NCBI RefSeq assembly: GCF_021729145.1
Contig: NZ_JAJSLW010000004.1
Coordinates: 1 to 64,000 of the forward strand
Reading direction: 5' to 3'
Length of the DNA stretch: 64,000 nt
DNA from: Membranihabitans maritimus
Lineage (GTDB): Bacteria > Bacteroidota > Bacteroidia > Chitinophagales > Saprospiraceae
Shown here: in pieces, positions 9,531-18,051 of the stretch
Position numbering within the stretch: the first letter of the stretch is position 1
How the letters are laid out: each line of letters starts with the position of its first letter
Program-made: the position numbers and the translations under genes
Notes under the pieces: generated by a model
The model's input: only the letters and a program-made list of their open reading frames with translations
Database searches by the model: none
What the model was told of the DNA's origin: nothing

Positions 9531-12500
9531 TTAAAATTCAATATTTAATTTCGCTCCAATCGAACGGGTCCAGGGAACGATATTGTAGTATTCGTATCCT
9601 TGTACCCACTGACTTCCATTGACTTTATAAGCCCGCTCCGGATCAATATCAATCCCGGCAGCTACCCATTGCAATACATTATTACCTACCAGGGATATTG
9701 ACAAATTCTGTAGTTTAATCTTCTCAATTAATGAACGGTCAAACTTGTATGATAATGATATCTCCCTAAGCTTGACATAGGTAGCATCGTAAATATTCCT
9801 GGAAGGAAATTCCCGCACTGCATACCTATGGGCTTCGTACGGATTCAACCATTTAGTACCTTCACCCCCGAAATTCTCAACATATACAATATTCCCATTG
9901 GCATCCGTCTCTTGTCGAACACCCGGATTGAAACTGGCATCATGACCACCGGGATTGTTTTCAGGCCACTCGAATCCACCGTATTCCGCATTTCTTCCCC
10001 CGACCCAATTTCCAAAGAAATAATCCGGATTTTCCAAAATTTGTTCTTCTATACTTCGATTTTGATCATAGGACACACCAGAAAGGGATGCTTCGGTTTG
10101 CCCGTTATTGGCCATAAACATCAATGATTCAGAATAAAATTCTCCGCCTTGTCGCCACTCTATATTAGCGTAAAGTGAGAAATTCTTAAAAGAAATTGAA
10201 GGCTGAACTCCCAATATAAAGTCGTGGTTATAATTTCCTATTTTCACTAAATTATTGACATCATTATCTCTTTGGTATCTCCCGGAACCTGTCAATAATG
10301 GATAGCCAAAATATTCTGAATTGGGATCTTTGACTGTAAGCATTGGGCGCTCATAAATATCCCCCAGTGTTCCACCAACATAAGTACGGAATTCTGTTCC
10401 CTGGACAGAACCAAAATTAAAATATTCTATCCCTTCCGCCAGCTCCTTGATTTTTGTTCGGTTCCTCGTCAAAGTAAAATTCATATCCCATTTGAAATCT
10501 TCAGTTTGAACTGGCGTAGTCTTCAGAGCTAATTCAAACCCCGTACTTTCAATTAAACCCGCGTTGATCAATTTACTGGTAGCACCGGATTCAACCGGCA
10601 AACTAATATTAAGAACCTGGTTTTCATTTTGCACTTGATACACCGTAGCTTCTATCCCCAACCTGCTGTTAAACATTCTCAAGTCAAATCCAACTTCATT
10701 TGATGTGGAGATTTCCGGTTTAAGATTAGCATTTCTCAGTGTCCCTCCCATAAACATCCTTTTGGTTTCACCCCAATCTGTCGCTACTGAAAAATACTGT
10801 GCCAGGCTGTAAGGGCTCACGTCATTACCTACCTGAGCTATACCTCCTCTCAATTTCAACATGGTTATCCAGTTGGGCATTGCAACCATCTCTGAAAGCA
10901 GGACACTTAATGAAGCCGACGGGTAGAAGAAAGAATTATTATCTACAGGCAAAGTACTGGACCAATCATTCCTGGCCGTAAGTTCCAGATAAACAACATC
11001 CCTGAAACCCAAAGAAGCACTTCCATAAACACCATATATATATTTTCTGTAAATTCTGCTATCGTATTGAACGGTACCCGGGACCCCATTGGAAATCGAA
11101 TATAACTGAGGCACCACCAATTCATTTGCATTGTTTTCTATGTCCCTGCTATATTGCTCCAGGCGATTAAATCCTGTAAATGCATTAAAACTAAAGTCAT
11201 CATTAAATCGCTTGTCATAGGATAAGATAAAATCCATGTTATCTTCCTTGCGATACATATTGACAATATTATACCCACCATTGAAATAGTCATACGTACT
11301 AAATGCTTTCTTGGCCTCATTCTCCTGGGTATATCCGTCCCTTGTATATCGGGCCATAATGCTTAATTCGTCCGTAAGACTATAGTCTACCTGAAATTTT
11401 GCCACATTTCGATCCCTTTTAAATCCGATCGTGTTTTCGTACGCCAAAAACCAGGGATTATTTTGTTTGAATTTATATTTCAATTGCTGGAGACCTTCTT
11501 GTCCAGGTTCCCAATAATCTCTAAGATCCATGACATTTATATTTGAACCCCACTCGTATAGACTACGAACCGGAGAGTTCCTTCCTCCATCAATATTGGG
11601 TCTGCTATCAGATCCCGAACCGGTAATATTCACATTTGCCGTGATCGACAATTTATCGTTCACTCTATATTGTGAATTTAAATTGAATGTTGTCCTTCGA
11701 AAATCAGTATTAGGAACCACACCTGTATTATTAGCATTCCCTAATGAAAGCCGGAAATTCCCTTTGTCATAGTTTCCATTGATAGCTACATTGTTGGTAA
11801 AGGATGATCCGGTTTGGAAAAAATCTTCAAATCGGTTGGGGTATGAAACCAATGGCACAGCTTGTCCATCACTATTCCATTGTACCCAATTCTCTCCCGC
11901 ATCCAAAGCCGGGCCCCAGTTTTCATTTTGACTCTCTTCCAAGACATGGGTTCCGGTCTTACCAGATGCAAATTTATTCTGCACATCCACATAATTGAAA
12001 GGCTGGTCAAAAATGTATGAAGTGTTATAGGAAACTCCAAGTCCTTTCTCCCGGTTAGCCCCGGATTTAGTAGTAATCAAGACTACCCCATTTCCTGCGC
12101 GGGATCCATATAAAGCGGCTGCACTTGCACCTTTTAGTATTGAAATGTCAGCGATATCACTTTGATTAATATCTGATATGGGATTCCCCATATCCGCACC
12201 ATTGTAGATATTATTCAAGGAATTATCTACCGGAACACCGTCGATTACGAAAAGCGGTTGATTGTCATTATTCAATGAAGTAGCTCCGCGAATGACTACA
12301 TTCATGGAAGACCCCATCATACCATCCATTTGGGAAATTTGGACACCAGACACTTTACCGGATAAAACACTTAAAAAATTGCCTTGTGTAGTCTCATTTA
12401 CCTGACTTCCATCCACACTCCCTACAGAATATCCAAGAGATCTTTCCTCTCTTTTTATACCTAAAGCAGTAACTACCACTTCATCCAGGGTTTTGGAATC

Positions 12501-13127
12501 TCTAATTAAAACTACATTACCGACACCCTTTTCTTCCAGCGAAATTTCCTGTGTCTGGTATCCTATATATGAAAAAACAATTATCGCATCTTCTTCTACC
12601 TGCTCCAAAGTAAACTCGCCATCAAAATCCGTTGAAGTACCCTTTCCAGTACCCTTGACCAGTACATTCACCCCAATGAGCTTCTCTCCTTCTTCATCTG
12701 TAACTACGCCTGAAATATTAATTAACTCTTCTTCAGTCACTTCAGAAGCAAAATCATGATCAATTCCTCCTATCACTTGCTTCTGATCTTTTTCAACCAC
12801 CGGAATTACTACATAATTTTGGGCATCAATTTTCTTAAACCCCAGCTGAATTGGTGATAACACCTGATTTAAAGCATGTTCTATATTGTTATAGCTATCA
12901 ATCTCACCGGAAAGCAATTTATCATATAGCAATTCCGACTGAACTAATATATGTACTCCAAATTGCTTTTCAAGTTTCTGCAAAATTGTAGCCAAAGGAA
13001 CCTTTGTTTCCTTTTGTTGACTCCAGGATGGCTCAGTATTGACATAAGCTATCCCTTCCTGACTGTATAGACTCGCAATAGAAATTGCCAGCCAAGTCAG
13101 TATTCCTAAAAAATACCTACTCTTCAT
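9531..13127 (-). CDS. SusC/RagA TonB-dependent transporter with STN domain (module B)
   Basis: An 1198-residue SusC-type outer-membrane importer. It has a signal peptide (MKSRYFLGILTWLAISIASL), an STN domain (about residues 40-110, VPLATILQKLEKQFGVHILV), a regulatory-like domain (about 137-210, GEKLIGVNVLVKGTGKGTST), a TonB-box-like DEVVVTALGIKREE, a plug (KGASAAALYGSRAGNGVVLI) and a 22-strand-type barrel ending SIGAKLNIEF. The DEVVVTALGIKRE type of start, shared with module C, goes with SusD-like-2 partners. It starts 16 bp after the FecR stop, so FecR, SusC and SusD form one operon. The STN domain implies control through the FecR/sigma pair. Confidence 0.96.
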   Translation of the reverse strand: MKSRYFLGILTWLAISIASLYSQEGIAYVNTEPSWSQQKETKVPLATILQKLEKQFGVHILVQSELLYDKLLSGEIDSYNNIEHALNQVLSPIQLGFKKIDAQNYVVIPVVEKDQKQVIGGIDHDFASEVTEEELINISGVVTDEEGEKLIGVNVLVKGTGKGTSTDFDGEFTLEQVEEDAIIVFSYIGYQTQEISLEEKGVGNVVLIRDSKTLDEVVVTALGIKREERSLGYSVGSVDGSQVNETTQGNFLSVLSGKVSGVQISQMDGMMGSSMNVVIRGATSLNNDNQPLFVIDGVPVDNSLNNIYNGADMGNPISDINQSDIADISILKGASAAALYGSRAGNGVVLITTKSGANREKGLGVSYNTSYIFDQPFNYVDVQNKFASGKTGTHVLEESQNENWGPALDAGENWVQWNSDGQAVPLVSYPNRFEDFFQTGSSFTNNVAINGNYDKGNFRLSLGNANNTGVVPNTDFRRTTFNLNSQYRVNDKLSITANVNITGSGSDSRPNIDGGRNSPVRSLYEWGSNINVMDLRDYWEPGQEGLQQLKYKFKQNNPWFLAYENTIGFKRDRNVAKFQVDYSLTDELSIMARYTRDGYTQENEAKKAFSTYDYFNGGYNIVNMYRKEDNMDFILSYDKRFNDDFSFNAFTGFNRLEQYSRDIENNANELVVPQLYSISNGVPGTVQYDSRIYRKYIYGVYGSASLGFRDVVYLELTARNDWSSTLPVDNNSFFYPSASLSVLLSEMVAMPNWITMLKLRGGIAQVGNDVSPYSLAQYFSVATDWGETKRMFMGGTLRNANLKPEISTSNEVGFDLRMFNSRLGIEATVYQVQNENQVLNISLPVESGATSKLINAGLIESTGFELALKTTPVQTEDFKWDMNFTLTRNRTKIKELAEGIEYFNFGSVQGTEFRTYVGGTLGDIYERPMLTVKDPNSEYFGYPLLTGSGRYQRDNDVNNLVKIGNYNHDFILGVQPSISFKNFSLYANIEWRQGGEFYSESLMFMANNGQTEASLSGVSYDQNRSIEEQILENPDYFFGNWVGGRNAEYGGFEWPENNPGGHDASFNPGVRQETDANGNIVYVENFGGEGTKWLNPYEAHRYAVREFPSRNIYDATYVKLREISLSYKFDRSLIEKIKLQNLSISLVGNNVLQWVAAGIDIDPERAYKVNGSQWVQGYEYYNIVPWTRSIGAKLNIEF

Positions 13128-13143
13128 TATTGATTTATATTTA

Positions 13144-14142
13144 TTAATTAAAATACCATATATTCTCAGATTTTCTTTCCGGTTGAAGCCCTAATGCAAC
13201 CGCGATCATTTTGACAGCAGTTTCACTATTATTTAAGTCCACAGTTCCAGTTAATTCCCTGTCAGAATATTCCTCCGGGATATGCAGTTTTATCGAATAA
13301 TTATGGTCAAACCATCGCACCAATTCCCGGACTGAACGATTGACCAAAGAAAGCTTTTTAGAGGTCCAGGAATTATAGCCAACTGCATCTATTTCTTCTA
13401 CTGCAAAGGAATGATCCAATTTATTAAACACTACCTTTTCCCCGGGACGCATGATATAAGAATCATCTTCACTTGTTTTTCCGCGCAACATAACCTTCCC
13501 TTCTTCCAGGACGACAGTGGTCCAAATGCTATCATTACTTACACTAAAAACAGTACCCAAAACCTCAACTGCCAGATCTGGAGTTTCAATCACAAATTTC
13601 TTTAATCCGGATTGCCCTTTTACTTTTTTAACTGTAAAATGTGCTTCACCGTCCAGGCTAAGATTCCTTCGATCTGCGTTTGACGAAAATTGCATTTTTG
13701 TATTGCCATTCATCACCACCATGGACGAATCAGGTAAAGCGATACTTTTTATTTGTCCGGGTGCTGTACTTTCGGCCAGTTGTACATTTTCAGCATCTGA
13801 AGATGTAAAATCATTCAAGAAATACAACCCCACGAACAAAAGGATTGCAGCAGCTGCAGCATATTTAAACCATCCTCTTGAAATACTTCTTATCTTTCGC
13901 TCTTTTCCTTGGTTTCTTTTTTCTTTCAATGCATCAAAATGCTTATCAATTTCAGCATTATCAACCTGATGTAAATTTACCGGTAACCCCAGGATAATAG
14001 CCCTGGCATCTTCCAATATTTCAATGTTCTCGGGATGGTTTTTTTTCCAGTGATCCCAATACTCAGCATTTTTATCTTTTTCAACCCAGTCCCTAAATTT
14101 CGGATCATTTAAAAGACTGTCTAATAATGTATTTTTATCCAT
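13144..14142 (-). CDS. FecR-family anti-sigma factor (module B)
   Basis: A 332-residue membrane anti-sigma protein. The cytoplasmic N-terminus has FRDWVEKDKNAEYWDHWKKN, then HPENIEILEDA, the family's Trp-rich anti-sigma region. The membrane helix is WFKYAAAAAILLFVGLYFL (about residues 90-108). The FecR domain contains LPDSSMVVMNGNTKMQFS, LDGEAHFTVKK and EVLGTVFSVSND, and a C-terminal DUF4974 domain has RSVRELVRWFDHNYSIKL. It should sense the state of the downstream SusC through its STN domain. The 123 bp separating it from the sigma gene carry a 12-bp palindrome and one copy of a 13-bp repeat, whose other copy overlaps the sigma gene end. Confidence 0.94.
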   Translation of the reverse strand: MDKNTLLDSLLNDPKFRDWVEKDKNAEYWDHWKKNHPENIEILEDARAIILGLPVNLHQVDNAEIDKHFDALKEKRNQGKERKIRSISRGWFKYAAAAAILLFVGLYFLNDFTSSDAENVQLAESTAPGQIKSIALPDSSMVVMNGNTKMQFSSNADRRNLSLDGEAHFTVKKVKGQSGLKKFVIETPDLAVEVLGTVFSVSNDSIWTTVVLEEGKVMLRGKTSEDDSYIMRPGEKVVFNKLDHSFAVEEIDAVGYNSWTSKKLSLVNRSVRELVRWFDHNYSIKLHIPEEYSDRELTGTVDLNNSETAVKMIAVALGLQPERKSENIWYFN

Positions 14143-14150
14143 ATTGTAAT

Positions 14151-14270
14151 CTATACACTTATATAAGTAATATCAATAGTCAGATATACTCACTTTTGAA
14201 AAATAAATTAAAATAAATTTTGAATTTTGACTTACAGAAGAAATTTACCGTTGAAAGCTATACACTTATA
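14151..14270. repeat. 13-bp direct repeat pair with a palindrome between sigma and FecR genes
   Basis: CTATACACTTATA occurs at 14151-14163 and again at 14258-14270, 107 bp apart. The first copy runs into ACTTATATAAGT (14157-14168), a perfect 12-bp palindrome just upstream of the FecR start. The second copy overlaps the last codons of the sigma gene. These could be regulator sites or the footprint of a small duplication. Confidence 0.55.
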
Positions 14271-14784
14271 AGGATTCGACACCTTTGGGAAATTCATTTC
14301 TAATCTTTCGAAAACTTCGCTGAAGATTATTTAAAATGGATTGATAATTAACATCCAGTATTTCAGCAACCTCGGAATACGATTTACCTTCAAAGTAATG
14401 GAGCCAGATTATTTCTCTCTGTCTATCCGTCAAAGAATTCAAAAGCTTAACTAACTTGGTATTCTGCTCAAAGGAATTCTCTTTTTGGATTAAAATATCC
14501 TCATATGAGTATTGTACAGAATCAGTTTGAAGCTTGTTTTCCGTGCCATAATATTTTTTTTCAACCTTGATAAGTTCCCTTCGAAATGACTTAACGACAT
14601 ACGCGTTAGGTGCCGGGTGCATTTCAAGATTCAAACCCTTTTCATAAAACCTAAGAAATAAACCTTGTATTACATCCAATACTAGCGCCCTGTCTCCCAC
14701 AAGCTTCAATCCATACCGAAGCATAATTGGGTAATTTTTATAATATAACTGTTTTAATAAATCCTCTTTACGGCTATCTTGCAT
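14266..14784 (-). CDS. ECF-type RNA polymerase sigma factor (module B)
   Basis: A 172-residue ECF sigma factor. Region 2 covers about residues 10-75 (LYYKNYPIMLRYGLKLVGDR; VIQGLFLRFYEKG), and region 4 about 110-165 (LTDRQREIIWLHYFEGKSYS, then an HTH with NYQSILNNLQRSFRKI). It differs in sequence and length from the module A sigma, so each module probably has its own specificity. It heads the sigma-FecR-SusC-SusD row and is the likely activator of that operon. Confidence 0.94.
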   Translation of the reverse strand: MQDSRKEDLLKQLYYKNYPIMLRYGLKLVGDRALVLDVIQGLFLRFYEKGLNLEMHPAPNAYVVKSFRRELIKVEKKYYGTENKLQTDSVQYSYEDILIQKENSFEQNTKLVKLLNSLTDRQREIIWLHYFEGKSYSEVAEILDVNYQSILNNLQRSFRKIRNEFPKGVESL

Positions 14785-14854
14785 ACCGTGGTTGGTTCAG
14801 TCAAAGATTTTAATATACACATTAATTCCAATGCAATAAATGTAAACAAGTTAA

Positions 14855-14877
14855 CAAATATTCAATAATAATATTTG
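14855..14877. promoter_or_regulatory. AT-rich inverted repeat upstream of the module B sigma gene
   Basis: CAAATATT (14855-14862) and AATATTTG (14870-14877) are perfect 8-bp arms around a 7-nt loop, in the 135 bp between the VOC gene and the sigma gene. Read on the minus strand each arm is one mismatch from the TAnnTTTG -7 element. It could be an operator or promoter of the sigma gene, or a weak terminator for the VOC gene. Confidence 0.35.
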
Positions 14878-14919
14878 GCCGATTACCGATACTATCTCTA
14901 CTTAAACAGGAATTTTAAT

Positions 14920-15303
14920 TCAAATCATGGGGCTGGACCTTTTACAAAGTTGTACAGATATCCCCCAGGGGTCTTTCAACATTACCAGATGGGAACCATC
15001 ACTCAATATATCATCACTTACCTCTTTCGCCCCTGCTTCCAGCAAACGAATTTTATCTTTACCGGGATCCTCAGATACAAATGCCAGGTGGACAACCAAA
15101 GGATGTTGATCCGTGTAATTTGGAACCGGGGCCTTATCATTCCTATAAATCTCCAACATAACTTTCCCGCTATTGTCTGCTAAAAAAGTCATAAATGGAG
15201 CGTCATGCATCTGCTTTACGATATTCATTCCAAGATTCCTGACATACCAATCCGCCATTGCCTGTGGCTCCGGTACATTTATTGCAAAATGTTCAATTTT
15301 CAT
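14920..15303 (-). CDS. VOC/glyoxalase-superfamily protein
   Basis: A 127-residue vicinal-oxygen-chelate fold protein. The start MKIEHFAINVPEPQAMADWY and the end LKDPWGISVQLCKR match the first and last beta-alpha-beta strands of the fold. His5, His90-region (PLVVHLAFVSED) and the conserved Glu of VMLEIYRN are candidate metal ligands. Such proteins include glyoxalases, dioxygenases and resistance proteins, so the reaction cannot be assigned. It lies between the GH16 gene (84 bp upstream) and the module B sigma gene, all on the minus strand, and may share a transcript with the GH16 gene. Confidence 0.85.
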   Translation of the reverse strand: MKIEHFAINVPEPQAMADWYVRNLGMNIVKQMHDAPFMTFLADNSGKVMLEIYRNDKAPVPNYTDQHPLVVHLAFVSEDPGKDKIRLLEAGAKEVSDDILSDGSHLVMLKDPWGISVQLCKRSSPMI

Positions 15304-15387
15304 TATCTGATAGCACTTAGTATTGAAAAATTAATTCCGCTTCAAGGTAAAATATTCGAAACGAAACAAAGGATAATTTTTTGTAAA

Positions 15388-16215
15388 TTATTGTCCCCTA
15401 TTTTTCTTCCAGGTAAATATTCTTACATAATCGATTTTATATTCAACAGGAAAAATGGAGTCGTCAATTTCAGTGTTCCACTGCTCAGGATTAACCAATG
15501 CCAGATTTAATAGCAAATATTGTGGTTTGGTAAAAGGCCATTCACCCATTCCTTCGTTCAACCGTAGACATGAATAATACATGGTTTCATCCAGGTAAAA
15601 ATCCATGCGGTCGGGATACCACTCCACCGCAAAAACATGAAATTCTTCCCAGGGAACTTCTACCTCTATTTTACCTCCTCTTCCCGTTCCTTTGGCATGA
15701 TTGTAATCACCTGTATGGACATTTGCATGAATGGATGCAGGATTGTGTCCCCAGTATTCCATAATATCAATTTCACCACAATCCGGCCACCCTACCTCCC
15801 CTATGTTATTTCCTAAGGTCCAAATCGCCGGCCAGACACCTTTTCCCTTTGGCAATTTTGCTCGCACTTCAATGCGTCCCTCCGTAAACTCAAATTTGTC
15901 CCTCGTATTGATGCTCGCTGAGGTATATTCAGCGTCCTGAAACGCTTCTTTAATCGCCGTAATAACTAGATGTCCATCCTCTACGCGTGCATTTTTCAAT
16001 CTCCTTTCAGTATAATACTGCGGCTCATTATTGCGTATAAACCCCACTTCATAGTTCCACTTTTCCTTGTCTGGAAATCCGGAGTAGTCAAATTCATCCC
16101 ACCAAACCAACTCCATTTTTTTACTGCCTCTTTTGTTTGAATCATTCAGGAAAAAATGCTCTTTTAACAAGAAAAGTAAAGTTGGAAAAAGAATCAGCAT
16201 TACACTCTTGATCAT
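15388..16215 (-). CDS. Glycoside hydrolase family 16 (probable beta-1,3-glucanase type)
   Basis: A 275-residue GH16 enzyme of the laminarinase-like branch. The catalytic motif EIDIMEYWG is intact, with Glu148 as nucleophile, Asp150 as helper and Glu153 as acid/base. The family's substrate-cleft segments are also present (ELVWWDEFDY, EGRIEVRAKLPKGKGVWPAI, FHVFAVEWYPDRMDFYLDE). The N-terminus is a hydrophobic segment (MLILFPTLLFLL) without a clear cleavage site or lipobox, so it may be an anchor. GH16 members of this form usually cut beta-1,3- or mixed-linked glucans, but agarase, carrageenase and porphyranase branches share the fold. It is the only recognisable glycanase next to modules A and B and so the best hint of their substrate. 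Confidence 0.93.
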   Translation of the reverse strand: MIKSVMLILFPTLLFLLKEHFFLNDSNKRGSKKMELVWWDEFDYSGFPDKEKWNYEVGFIRNNEPQYYTERRLKNARVEDGHLVITAIKEAFQDAEYTSASINTRDKFEFTEGRIEVRAKLPKGKGVWPAIWTLGNNIGEVGWPDCGEIDIMEYWGHNPASIHANVHTGDYNHAKGTGRGGKIEVEVPWEEFHVFAVEWYPDRMDFYLDETMYYSCLRLNEGMGEWPFTKPQYLLLNLALVNPEQWNTEIDDSIFPVEYKIDYVRIFTWKKNRGQ

Positions 16216-16277
16216 ACATCAGTAGTTTGAATCCTTCAAGATAATAATTTTGTAAAAAAGAAACCAATTGTAAATAT

Positions 16278-16307
16278 CACGTGTTATCGCCATATATTTC
16301 ACACGTG
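16278..16307. promoter_or_regulatory. Two CACGTG palindromes between the GH16 gene and the antitoxin remnant
   Basis: CACGTG occurs at 16278-16283 and 16302-16307, 24 bp apart, in the divergent intergenic region between GH16 and the broken toxin-antitoxin pair. Two helically phased palindromes suggest an operator, but no regulator is identified. A chance match is possible. Confidence 0.25.
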
Positions 16308-16354
16308 CATCAAATATTACAAACTATTAATAGCGGTATTATATTATCAAAACG

Positions 16355-16417
16355 ATGAATGCGAAATTGACACTAACAGTGGAAAAAAAAGTTATAGAAA
16401 AAGCAAAAAATATTTAG
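16355..16417 (+). pseudogene. Remnant of a DUF6364-like antitoxin
   Basis: An ATG-started frame of only 20 codons (MNAKLTLTVEKKVIEKAKNI, then TAG). The start resembles DUF6364-type antitoxins (MNxKLTLTIEKxVIExAK), which are normally about 70-85 residues long. Here everything after the first helix is gone. The stop is directly followed by the ATG of the PIN-toxin remnant (TAGATG), the layout of an antitoxin-toxin operon, so the middle was probably lost by deletion while both gene ends kept their places. Confidence 0.6.
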
Positions 16418-16584
16418 ATGAATAAAATATTAATTGATACCGATGTCCTTCTCGATTTTTTCTATGATCGTCAACCCTAATCAGAAAATGCAGCCGAAAC
16501 ACCAAAGATTTCAAAAATAGCAAAATTGGTGTGATGACTCCTGGTCAATACTTACGGTCATTTTCACCACCCGGTAAAATTTAA
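16418..16584 (+). pseudogene. PIN-domain toxin gene with internal deletion
   Basis: The first frame encodes MNKILIDTDVLLDFFYDRQP, stop, then SENAA: the first strand of a PIN-domain ribonuclease with its first catalytic Asp, interrupted by TAA at 16478-16480. From about 16492 a different frame encodes RNTKDFKNSKIGVMTPGQYL, then RSF, the normal C-terminal end of this toxin family, and stops at 16582-16584. The central 70-80 codons with the other catalytic acids are missing. The gene is therefore inactive through an internal deletion, a frame change and a nonsense mutation. Confidence 0.75.
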
Positions 16585-16599
16585 AAAGCTAGATCTTTT

Positions 16600-18036
16600 C
16601 TAATAAAACTTTACCCTTACCGGAACCTGGTTATCAGATGACATATCATAAGGTAATTGCCAGACATTCCCTTCGCTGTCGCCAAAATACATAATTGATG
16701 GGCTAAAACGGTCCGGATTACCATCCGCCCAGAAATACAAGAAAGGATCTGTTCCGTTGATGACTTTGCGGACGTAATTATGGTTCCGAATACTATTTTT
16801 CGTAACATTCTTTGTTAACTCCCAGTTACTTCCACTATCCTTACTGCTCCAAATTTCTATTTCTCCTCCCCCTCCGTGTTCTTGCGGGCTATTCCCTCCC
16901 GGTACAATAATTCTCCACTCTTCCCCATTGATCATTAAACTGCCCATATCATAGTTATGGTCTGAAGTACAAATTACCTGATCCTCCCAATCATCGCCAT
17001 TCCACCGGATCAAGTGCCACTCTCGTGCACCATTTTCAGGACCGGCTTCATGCCCTCCACTGGTAATATAGAGGCCTGCAGGGTGGCCATTCCTATCAAA
17101 TTCCATATCTTTCAAATAGACATTCTTGCTCAAAGTGTAATAATCCATAGCTCGGGCTGAAACATCTAAATCGCGAAGTGGTAGTTTCATCTCTTTTCCA
17201 TTAATATCCGTCCAGGTTTTTCCATAATCAGTAGTCTCCAGATAATAAAGATTTGTTCGCCTATCAACATTCCCATTGGGGTGCCAATTAAAAAAAGTAC
17301 CCACTTTTCCTTCCCGGACACTGCTCATTTGATAATGCCCGCTTCTTTCATCCCCCTCTCTTTTGATACTCGACAATTTAACATCATCTGTCCAGTCCTT
17401 ACCATCCGCAGAGGTCTCAAAATACAACTCCCGAACACCGGTATATTTTGTAAATAGATTAAGGAAGCCTTTGCCATTGATATATTTTGGTTGCGGATAG
17501 GTCATTTCTTCCTCGGTTACCTGGTCAAATTGAGCGATTGAGTAAGGTTCGGAACTGCGATACTTGAACCCCGGGCGGTTTCTTCCCCTACCACTTACAA
17601 AAACCCAAATATACCCTTCTTCATCAATAGCCAAACTGGGATTGTCATGTGGATCATCCACTCCCTTTTTGTCATATACTACCGTAGGCCTCGAAACCAT
17701 TCCGGATTCATGGTCAAAACAACCAATCATACACAAAAGATATCGATCGTGTTCTCCGGTAGTCCCACCATACACAAAAAATGTTTTATCCACTTCGGGA
17801 GCATATATGGCAAGGGGTACATGCTTGGCCGTATACGTTCCCAATCCACCCGAATATTTATCACCATATTCTCCAAACTGCCCCAGCGTAAACCATATTC
17901 CCTTGTACCCATTTACTTTGTTATTATTTGCATCGCCTTGTTGGGAATGTATTAATCCCGGCAAAAAGAAAATCACGCAAAAGAATAAATACGTTTTACA
18001 ACCAAAGGTTTGCAAACAGGAAAAACCAAATTTCAT
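16600..18036 (-). CDS. Secreted BNR-4 repeat protein (beta-propeller; possible polysaccharide lyase or sialidase-like)
   Basis: About 478 residues, beginning at the ATG at 18036 (MKFGFSCLQTFGC), which leads straight into a signal peptide (FFCVIFFLPGLIHSQ); an in-frame ATG lies five codons upstream. The body matches the BNR-4 type: GYKGIWFTLGQF, GGLGTYTAKHVPLAIYAPEV, Asp-box-like blades (YLETTDYGKTWTD, IWSSKDSGSNWEL) and HPNGNVDRRTNLYY. This predicts a six- or seven-bladed propeller. Ulvan lyases of PL24/PL25 use a propeller fold, so a lyase role is conceivable, but no catalytic residues can be assigned. The gene stands alone, beside the repeat-rich gap. Confidence 0.8.
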   Translation of the reverse strand: MKFGFSCLQTFGCKTYLFFCVIFFLPGLIHSQQGDANNNKVNGYKGIWFTLGQFGEYGDKYSGGLGTYTAKHVPLAIYAPEVDKTFFVYGGTTGEHDRYLLCMIGCFDHESGMVSRPTVVYDKKGVDDPHDNPSLAIDEEGYIWVFVSGRGRNRPGFKYRSSEPYSIAQFDQVTEEEMTYPQPKYINGKGFLNLFTKYTGVRELYFETSADGKDWTDDVKLSSIKREGDERSGHYQMSSVREGKVGTFFNWHPNGNVDRRTNLYYLETTDYGKTWTDINGKEMKLPLRDLDVSARAMDYYTLSKNVYLKDMEFDRNGHPAGLYITSGGHEAGPENGAREWHLIRWNGDDWEDQVICTSDHNYDMGSLMINGEEWRIIVPGGNSPQEHGGGGEIEIWSSKDSGSNWELTKNVTKNSIRNHNYVRKVINGTDPFLYFWADGNPDRFSPSIMYFGDSEGNVWQLPYDMSSDNQVPVRVKFY

Positions 18037-18051
18037 TAGTGTAATTGTCAA

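Noticed and set aside
13517-13969. 150-codon plus-strand open frame
   Set aside because: It lies wholly opposite the module B FecR gene, whose domains are unmistakable; the protein has no recognisable features.
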